From Melampsora larici-populina 98AG31 (lineage: Eukaryota > Basidiomycota > Pucciniomycetes > Pucciniales > Melampsoraceae): DNA of 64,000 nt. The translations under genes and the position numbers were made by a program. Numbering within the stretch: position 1 is the first letter of the stretch; each line of letters begins with the position of its first letter. Shown here in pieces: positions 57,020 through 64,000 of the stretch. The DNA lies in contig NW_006768767.1 of assembly GCF_000204055.1 (NCBI RefSeq), positions 337,757-401,756 of the forward strand, in the 5' to 3' direction. A model generated the notes under the pieces. That model saw nothing but the letters and a program-made list of their open reading frames with translations, searched no databases and was not told the DNA's origin.

Positions 57020-60000
57020 CTAATTCCGTACCCTCCTGGTTCCTCTGTGATCTTCCTCAGCTTTCGGAAACCTTAAATCAAACATGTCGATCATCTCCTT
57101 TGCATTCTGTAGGTTAATCAGTGGTTCCCATGAATCCTCAGTTCGATTGAACCCCTTCCATGAAATCAAATACTCGATTTTTCCGCCTCTTCGACGCTTG
57201 TCTAGGATTTCCTCAACTTCCCACTCCTCTTCACCCTCGATTTCGATTGCTGGTGGCGCTGTCTCTACTCTTTCCTTGATGGCGTCTGGTGAGTGCTTCC
57301 TCAAAACTGATACATGGAATACTGGATGGACTTTACTCATGCTTATGGGTAACGCCAGTTTATACGCCGAGGTCAAAACTTTCTTGACGATACTGAAGGG
57401 ACCTAACCACCGATGGTCGAGTTTGCTACTAGGTCTTGTAGTTCATATATTACGGCTATTCAACCACACTTCATGATCACCTATCTTCCAATTGGATGTA
57501 GGCCTTGTGTGAGTATCATGATTCTTTTTCATAATTTCTTGGGCTTGCATTAATGATTCTTTTAATTCGTCCTGTACTTCTTCAATAGTCTTCAGTCGCT
57601 CTTCCACAACCGGGATGCACCTCTCAGTCGATGGGATCCTTCCAAACGATAGGTCATATCCCACGTTGGCTTTGAAGGGCAATACACCTGTGGACAAATG
57701 TGTACTGTTATTATAAGTAAACTCAGCAAGCGGTAAGTGCTCTTCCCAATCATTTTGTCGGTAAGATATGAAATGTCTCAAATACTGCTCTACGGCTTTG
57801 TTAACAATCTCCGTCTGTCCGTCTGTCTGAGGGTGATACGCCGTCGACGGGTGCAGCTTGATGCCCAGTTGGTTGTTCAGTGATTCGGTGATTTTTGACA
57901 CAAACACGCTCCCTCGGTCAGATACGATTGTCCTAGGTAAGCCGTGCAATTTCCATACATACTTCAGCATCAGTGTAGCGAGCTCTTCTGAATTCATTTC
58001 TGTCGTGCATGGTATGAAGTGCCCCATTTTTGTAAGGCAATCTACAACTGTCAATATACAGTTCTTACCGTTTGACAATGGAAGTTCTGTAATGAAGTCA
58101 TAGCTGACGTCTGTCCAAGGCCCCGCTGGTATAGGTAGCGGTTCCAGCGATCCGAAGGGTACTTGGTTTGATGGTTTTACTCTTAGGCAAGAGTTGCACC
58201 CATCAACGAACTTGTTAACGTACATTTTCATGGATGGCCAGTGGTATTGTCTCTGTACCAAGCTCAAGGTCTTCATCCGTCCTGGGTGACCCGCCAAGGC
58301 ACTGTCGTGTCGACTTCTCAGGATCTCAAACTTACAGCGACTATCGTTTGGGACTTCTATCAGGCCATCTTTGTAAAGTATACCTCCATGGACCTCATAA
58401 CCCTTAACTGCATCTTATAACACCTTTCCCTTCATTGTCTTCACTACTTTCATTAAGTTTTCAATACGTGAGTCGAGTGGCGATTGTTCCCGTATTCTGT
58501 CGAGTATGGCTTCATCAGTCCAGACAGGTGAGTCTTGCGTTCTTTCAATAGCGTCAATTTCAATTGTTTCTGGCGTTGATTCCATTACGTCTTGCTCAAA
58601 CCAGTCCTCCACCTCCTCAAACCAGGCCTCAATGCTGTCTAGGTCGGCGTTGAACGAAGACTCAGATAGGTTCTCCGGTCGTAGAAGACTCCCGAATGAT
58701 AGTTTCTCATCCTGTGTCGGTTCCAAGTCTGGTCTCCTCGATAAGGCATTGGGTTTGGTCGAATCTCGTCCTGGTCGGAATCAAATATAAAAATCGAAGC
58801 ATCCTAATACCTCAGCCCACCTAGCCTGCCTCCTTGTGAGTTGCTTGGTTGTCATGAACGTCTCGAGGTTCTTATGGTCAGTAAATACCGTAACTTCTAG
58901 TCTGTTTGGATTCCCCTCTAAGTAGTGCCTCCATTCTTTGAAGGACGCTACTACAGCTAACAACTCCTTATCAAAAATTTCATAGTTTTGTTCAGCCTGG
59001 ACTAGAGATCTCGACAGGAATGCTACTGGGTGGAGAACCCCTCAATCGTCGTTTTGGGAAAGTACTACGCCCAAGGCGTAGTCCGAACAGTCACACTCAA
59101 GAATAAAGGGCTTATAGGGATCCACAATTCTCAGTATCGGTGCCGTTGTGAAGGAAGTCTTTAGTGTTTGGAACACATCTTCTCGCGATTTGGTCCACAC
59201 GAACAGTTTTTCCTCACAAGTTAAGTCGTGTAAGGGTCGTGTCACTTTTGAAACATTCTTGATGAATCTTCTATAAAATTTAGCAAACCATAAGAATTGC
59301 TGAACTTGGGTTACATTTGCAGGTGCAGGCCAGTCGGTGACGGCTGATACTTTCAATGGATCCATCCGTACTTTATTTTTTGAGATCAGTAGTCCGAGGT
59401 AGTCAATCTCTTTTCTTGAAAACTTGCATTTCTTGGGCTTCAACCAGATACTGTGCGACTCAAGTATTTTCAACACTTCTTCGACAACACTCTCGTGGTC
59501 AACTCCCGCTGGCGTGTATATCAGTAGTTCATCCAGGTAAGCGGCTAGATCCTTTCCAATCCTGTCTCGAAATATGTCGGATATAAAAAATTGGAAGTAG
59601 CCGGGGGCTCCCGTCGGCCCAAAGGGCATTACTAGTGGTTCGAATTGACCTCTCTTGCAGATGAAAGCTAACTTTTTCTCATCTCCTTCCCACACCCGCA
59701 GATTGTTATAACCATTGCGCATGTCGAGGCTTGTGTAATTCTCGGCATCTTGCAGGCTGTCAATTAGCTCCCTGGTTAACAGGAGTGGGTAGCGGTTCTT
59801 CACAGTGAGTGCATTTAATTTCCGGTAGTCGAAGCAAGGACGGAGGTTACCATCTTTTTTTCCAGTAAACAAGACAGGTGCGGCCCACGGCGACGTTGTC
59901 CTACGTAGGGTTCCTTTGCTCAGTCCCTCATCAATCATGGTGTTGAGGGCAGTCTCTTCGGCAGGTGACAACGGGATCATTTTGCTGGCTTGCGGGGTTG

Positions 60001-61198
60001 CTCCTGGCACGAGTTCTACGCGGAAATCGTACCTTTGGCAGGGAGGTAATGTCATTGACTTCGTCTTTATAAACATGGAGATATATCTGTGATACTGGGT
60101 TGGGACGAGTTCTTCTGCTGACATCTCAATCTTGTCTTTTGAAGCTTCAGCCGCCAGTTTAGCCGACACGTTCCAGGATGCGTTGGCCGCGGCTATTGAT
60201 GCGTCAAATCTAATCCCGGGGTGTAAAAGCTTGTGATCTGCTTCAACAACACTGGGAATGGGCGTATCGGACTCACCTCGCGGGGGCTTGATCTCCTGAA
60301 GTAAGAGAGCCCCCTCGCCAATTTTCCTAGCTTCCCCCTTCCGCACGCTGACATTATCCGGGGTGTTTGTCGGAGTAGGCGACACTTTGGGCTTTATCCG
60401 CTCCTCAGTGGCGGGTGCAGTTGGTTCCTTTGGCATTGATGTCTCGGGTATGGCTGGTAGGGTCTGAATTCGAAAAGGTAAAGGCTTGTCATCCGTGGCA
60501 AGGAGTAAGGGTCTGGGTCCATTATCGAACTCACCTTGCGGGGGTTTAACGCTAGCAATGCTAACAACCCCCTTGTCACTGTCCCAGGCTTTCCCCTTCC
60601 GAGCACATTGGCGATCCGGGGTGTTTTTCGGGCTAGACGATACCACTTCAAGGGTAGCAAGGTGATCGTGTTTTTCAAGTAAGTCGGTGTTGGATTGGTG
60701 GTTTTCGGTAGCAAGGTTGAGTGCTGCTATCTGAGTTGATTCTGACTTCGGGCGTAATATGCCGTTCTTCCAATCGATCCGGTGGCCGTTTTTCTTTAAC
60801 CAGGGCATGCCAAGAATGGCGTCATACAAGTCCTTGATTTTCGTTACCAGAAATCGGGTCTTCTCTTCATCATTATCAATGTAGAGTTCGGCGTCGTGGG
60901 CAACAGTGCGTGGGGCACCGTTGAATCCATAGACATCACCTGTGGTCTTGAGTTTGGATACAGGTAGACCACTGCGCTCGACAAATGTGGTACATAGCAC
61001 TTCATGTGTTGAACCACAGTCGATCAAAGCTTGGGCTGGGGGGGTCAAAGGTTTATGGGACGTGGCAAGGTGGGACTTGGAGAGGGAGATGGAGGTAAAC
61101 ACACGTGGGTCGGAGCCCTTGATTTCATGGTTGCTAACAGTATCTATCTCCCTCATCTCTTCATTCCTGCCTAGGCCCAGGGGTGGCACGTCCGTCAC
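57020..61198 (-). pseudogene. Pol polyprotein of the chromodomain retrotransposon, four in-frame stops
   Basis: One minus-strand frame runs from the gag overlap (61198) to TAG at about 57020. Domains in order: protease with ALIDCGST (Cys for the usual Thr/Ser); RT with CFDYRKLN and SLDMRNGYNN; the catalytic box reads AAYLDELLIY, where the second Asp of YxDD is Glu; RNase H with ILECDCSDYALG and [10 protein letters not shown]; integrase with HYHWPSMKMYV-like zinc region, DFITELPLSNG, DRGSVFVSK and HPQTDGQTE; GPF-like linker; and a chromodomain (EEEWEVEEILDKRR, then YLISWKGF and SWEPL). Stops in frame: TGA 59042-59044, TGA 58781-58783, TAA 58415-58417 and TGA 57443-57445. Frame and motifs otherwise continue through each stop, so nonsense changes, not frameshifts, broke pol. 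Confidence 0.88.
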
Positions 61199-62222
61199 TG
61201 CGGAGCGCCTCCATTTTTTGACTCATCAGCAGCTGACAACCTGATTCTCTCCGTCTTCTCTCCTTCTAAAGCCGCAATCTTAGCCTCCAGTTCAGCAATC
61301 TTTCCTCCAACTCTTCCCTTATCACGACCCTTCCCCTTACACCATCTCGCTCTATGCCCAGACTTCCCACAATGAAAAGATAGTTGCTCCCCCACTCTAC
61401 GTTGATACTCCTCTGACGAAATAGAAAACCTAGCTGATGATATATCCATCGCGTCCGAGGGTGCTGAGCGGGTTGGCGGTGTGTAAGTGCTGACTTCACC
61501 CCTTAATTCTCCATCAATTGCACACGCTAATCTTGTGATGTCTTCCAGCTTCTCAAATTGCTCCCGCACCATTGCTACACGAACATCTAATTTCAACCCT
61601 TGACAATAATGACTAATGAGAGTCGAAAGTTCCCATCCCGTGGTAGGCGCGAGTTGATTGAACTGAATTGTGTACTCAGCGGCTGACTTGGTTTGCTTCA
61701 GCGCACGTAATGCCTTCTCAGCGTGTTGCCGTCGTCGGAATCAAAAAACACAGCCTGGAATGCCTCGGTAAATTTGGCGAACGTGACAGGCTCCGATTCA
61801 GCAGGGTGTAGCGCCCGTCGAAGGAAAGGCTGCGCCCACTGGATAGCATCGCCTCCTAGGTATGACAACGCGAACATGACTTTTGTGGTGTCCGAGGTAA
61901 AGAGGCTGGCGTTTACCACAACGTAGAGTCCGACTTGACTCGCAAAGGCCTCTGCGGCCGCTCCTCGCGTGCCGGTAAATCGTTCAGGACGGGCGACTTG
62001 AATGCAAGTATTGCTGGTCACCGGTGGTGGTGGTACAGCAGCAACCATAGGGGTGGCGGTGGTGGTGGGTGCAGGACCGGGGTTTGTTGGTGGTGCTCGG
62101 GCTGCCTCGATCTGATTTAGTCGTGCTTCGGCAGCCTGACAAAGAGCGGTTTCCTCGGTGAGTCTGGCGTTCAGGTCCGCCATTTGCCTTGAGATTCGCT
62201 CCATGTCTTCGGCAGTTGCCAT
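61195..62222 (-). pseudogene. Gag of the chromodomain retrotransposon, frameshifted
   Basis: Minus-strand ATG at 62222 (MATAEDMERIS) gives a coiled-coil-like start, a Pro/Thr-rich linker and a capsid region (RPERFTG, LSYLGGDAIQWAQPFL, FTEAFQAVFFD). The frame breaks at about 61700-61750 and resumes one frame over (ALKQTKSAAEYTIQFNQL, MVREQFEKLEDITRLACAI). It then reaches a zinc-knuckle FHCGKSGHRARWCK in which the first Cys of C-x2-C appears to be Ser, and stops at 61195. It is followed with slight overlap by pol in another frame, so pol was probably made by frameshifting in the active ancestor. Confidence 0.85.
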
Positions 62223-62551
62223 TGATGCTGATGGTTGTACGGGTTTGTCTAGTAGGGGATCGTACCAGGAATCGTCTTCTAACGACGTGAGGTCGTCTGA
62301 TGGTACTTCGAATGAAGGCGTGGTGGTGATGATTGGGATTTGGGGATTACGTCAATGAACTAATGCGACTATCTATATATATACTTTTGTCTTCTTTCGT
62401 CTTTCTTTTCTTTTAATTTCTTCTTCTTCTAATGTCTTTTTGTGTCTTCTTTTTTCTTTCCTTAAAAATTTTCTTTCTTCTTTCTTTTCTTGCTTTCTTC
62501 TTCTTGTATAACTCTTCCTCTGGATTCTGTCTTGAGTTAGATGCTACAATA

Positions 62552-62742
62552 TGTTACAACCGGGCTTGGGGGTCTTGCGTGTGGGACAGAGAGAGAGAGG
62601 ATGATGGGTACTACGTAATATAGTTATTGTAGCATAGGGAAAAGAGCAAGTTGGAGACGCTCAGACTACAAGAGTGGGACTCAGTCCGTCCCCCTTTCAC
62701 GGGTTGTGATATGCCCGCAGACCAGTGTCACAGATCATAACA
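62552..62742 (-). repeat. 5' LTR (right copy) of the 56728-62742 element
   Basis: Runs TGTTACAACCGGG to CAGATCATAACA on the plus strand, followed by AGCTC at 62743-62747. In the minus orientation the next bases (TATTGTAGCATCTAACTC) are where the primer-binding site should be. I cannot assign the tRNA. Confidence 0.92.
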
Positions 62743-64000
62743 AGCTCCTGGGGTTGATACCACAATGGGTTTAGTTCATGCTGATAAAGAATGGTGGGAA
62801 GCTTGGATCAAGGGGGTCAGTCTTTCTTTCTTCTTTCAATTCTTCTTCAATATTTCTTCCTTTTTTGTCTTTCTTTGTTTATTGATCTTTTTGCTTGTTT
62901 ATCATCTTTCATTACTTATAGTCAGGAAACAAGGACACCATACCTATCAAGAATAATGGCTTTCCAGCTTACCAAGCCGTCTCAGCAATCATACCTGTGA
63001 AACATCTACAAGAAAATGGTAGTGGAGAATTTGGTACTCAAAGCAAGAAAAGAAAAGTGATTCCACCTGGATCCGATGATGAAAAAGAAAGTGAAAAAAA
63101 TGGTTGGTTTACTTTCTTTTTCATCAGTTGGATCAAAACATTGAAAATTATCTGCTTTATCGCAGACTTGATTCCATCTGAATCTGAGTCCATCAAAAGG
63201 ATGGCTACCAATCAAAGTAGCGAGGATTTGGAAGCCAAGCAAAAGCCATTCAAGGATGAGTACGTTAATGATAAGGCTGATGGGACTAGTAGTGAGTCGG
63301 ATGCTCCCGCGAAGTCAAAGGGTAAAGCAGCTGCTGTTAAAACACAGAATGAAGTAAGTTCTCATTAAAAATATCAGACTATAATCAATCGAAGAAAATG
63401 GTACTGACTGGTTTTGCCAATCTTCAATACAGAAGAACATTTTTGCAAGGCATCTAAAAGCTGCTCAGCACCAATTTAACAACGATGAGGAGGAAACTCC
63501 TGTGATGAAATTTGTACGTAGCAAGATGGGACTGGCTGACAGAGACACATCAACATCAACTGCCAAAAGATATTGCACCAGTGGACCTAAGCTTGTTGCA
63601 CAATCAATCAATCAAGCTGTTGAGTTGGATGAACAAGGCAAAAATGATAGAATTAAAATAGCAAAGATGAAGCTTGAGCAACACCCAAAACAAAAAGAGG
63701 CAATGGACATATTCAATCGTGGATGCAAGAAAGAACTCAAGCCAGAACACATCATCACGGTAGGCAACAAATTGAAGGATGATGACACAGCATCTTTCTT
63801 TTGTCACATGTCCAAGGAGTTTCAGTGATTGGTTCAGCAGTGAAGCCAGGGTATCTCAATTTTATCAGGACAAGTAAACCTGTTATATTTTCTTTCTATT
63901 TTATGTTTTTAATCTTATTTGTTATTGCAGATCATTTGTACAAGTTATATATAATATTATAGCTTAAATACACAATAGTTTAAATTTGTACAAGCGATAT

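Larger units (their letters stand above)
56728..62742 (-). mobile_element. Chromodomain-bearing Ty3/gypsy LTR retrotransposon, 6.0 kb, minus strand, defective
   Basis: LTRs at 56728-56918 and 62552-62742 (191 bp each; three substitutions and two 1-bp indels seen) are flanked by AGCTC at 56723-56727 and 62743-62747. On the minus strand a polypurine tract AAAAGGCGGGATAG (56932-56919) lies next to the 3' LTR. Gag and pol are present in the order expected for Ty3/gypsy and end in a chromodomain, which marks a chromovirus. Frameshifts in gag and four in-frame stops in pol make this copy inactive. It landed in the Myb/SANT-like gene. Confidence 0.93.
56129..63828 (+). pseudogene. Myb/SANT-like DNA-binding protein gene split by an LTR retrotransposon
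   Basis: Starts at ATG 56129 (MSDNELDTSG). A possible 41-nt intron (56157-56197) corrects the frame into a Lys/Glu-rich stretch. Next comes a Myb/SANT-like domain: WLIDELSHQTDPGKGNDGGL then EDWKQVLIDYNKQW (to 56595), intron 56596-56674, then LKQTYRAFEKIKDSSG to 56727. There a 6,015-bp retrotransposon (56728-62742) interrupts the codon. Past it, 62748 onward continues in frame with DTTMGLVHADKEWWEAW, intron 62816-62921, NNGFPAYQAVSAIIPV, a possible in-frame intron 63103-63165, intron 63354-63432, and a C-terminal exon ending at TGA 63826-63828. Removing the insertion plus one copy of the 5-bp duplication leaves an open frame. In known Harbinger elements this protein guides the transposase to its ends. 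Confidence 0.72.
55769..64000 (+). mobile_element. PIF/Harbinger-like DNA transposon, left part, runs off the window
   Basis: TAA at 55766-55768 is followed by GAGCGCGTTCACTTAAG, close in form to the GGGxxxGTTyGGT ends of the other Harbinger-like elements in this window. A subterminal palindrome (CATTCTGTAATGTACAGAATG) follows at about 55865-55885. The plus-strand gene inside codes for a Myb/SANT-like protein, the usual second protein of Harbinger elements. The DDE nuclease gene and the right end would lie beyond 64000. The right end is not seen, so the element call is inference. Confidence 0.5.

Overview
The window looks like gene-poor, transposon-rich nuclear DNA of a basidiomycete rust fungus (Pucciniales, probably Puccinia or a close relative). 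The evidence is the many 55-105 nt GT-AG introns with CTAAC/CTGAC-like branch sites, protein families I associate with rust genomes (alpha-kinase-like proteins, SigF-type NTF2-like proteins, CxC5/CxC6 proteins linked to KDZ transposases), and layers of nested transposons. Species cannot be fixed without a search. All spliced models were assembled by eye from splice signals and frame continuity.

Layout. 1-1080: 3' part of an unknown acidic protein gene with an in-frame stop. 1264-1420: a MITE. 2349-9116: three spliced genes, namely a Cys-rich protein (+), an alpha-kinase-like protein that may be catalytically dead (+), and a CxC5/CxC6 protein with a KDZ-like catalytic region (-), the last two convergent. 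9452-17790: an 8.3 kb two-gene DNA transposon with CACCACGGAGTG inverted repeats at TA sites. 18995-19929 and 32134-33079: two NTF2-like paralogues with the same exon lengths. 20.5-28 kb: a decayed OTU-protease-like remnant and several nested MITEs. 30255-30775: a truncated TRA2-like RRM gene. 33719-36381: a Fet3-type multicopper ferroxidase gene (-). 36800-38097: a Harbinger-like element with a hAT-like MITE inside it. 38.1-45 kb: no gene seen, but it holds a repeated cassette. 44958-45922: a small membrane protein gene (-). 49198-55491: a young Ty3/gypsy element (+) with nearly identical LTRs. 55769-end: the left part of a PIF/Harbinger-like element whose Myb/SANT-like gene is split by a 6 kb chromodomain-type Ty3/gypsy element (-) at 56728-62742.

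Of the ordinary cellular genes, the ferroxidase (high-affinity iron uptake at the plasma membrane) is the clearest. Its usual partner, an FTR1 iron permease, is not in the window. The NTF2-like pair is a recent duplication. Most other coding sequence belongs to mobile elements. Several in-frame stops in these elements fit C-to-T change at TCG sites, which suggests a RIP-like mutational process.

The best candidate for an undescribed unit is the 2349-9116 trio. It lies outside the neighbouring transposon and shows no terminal repeats that I could find.
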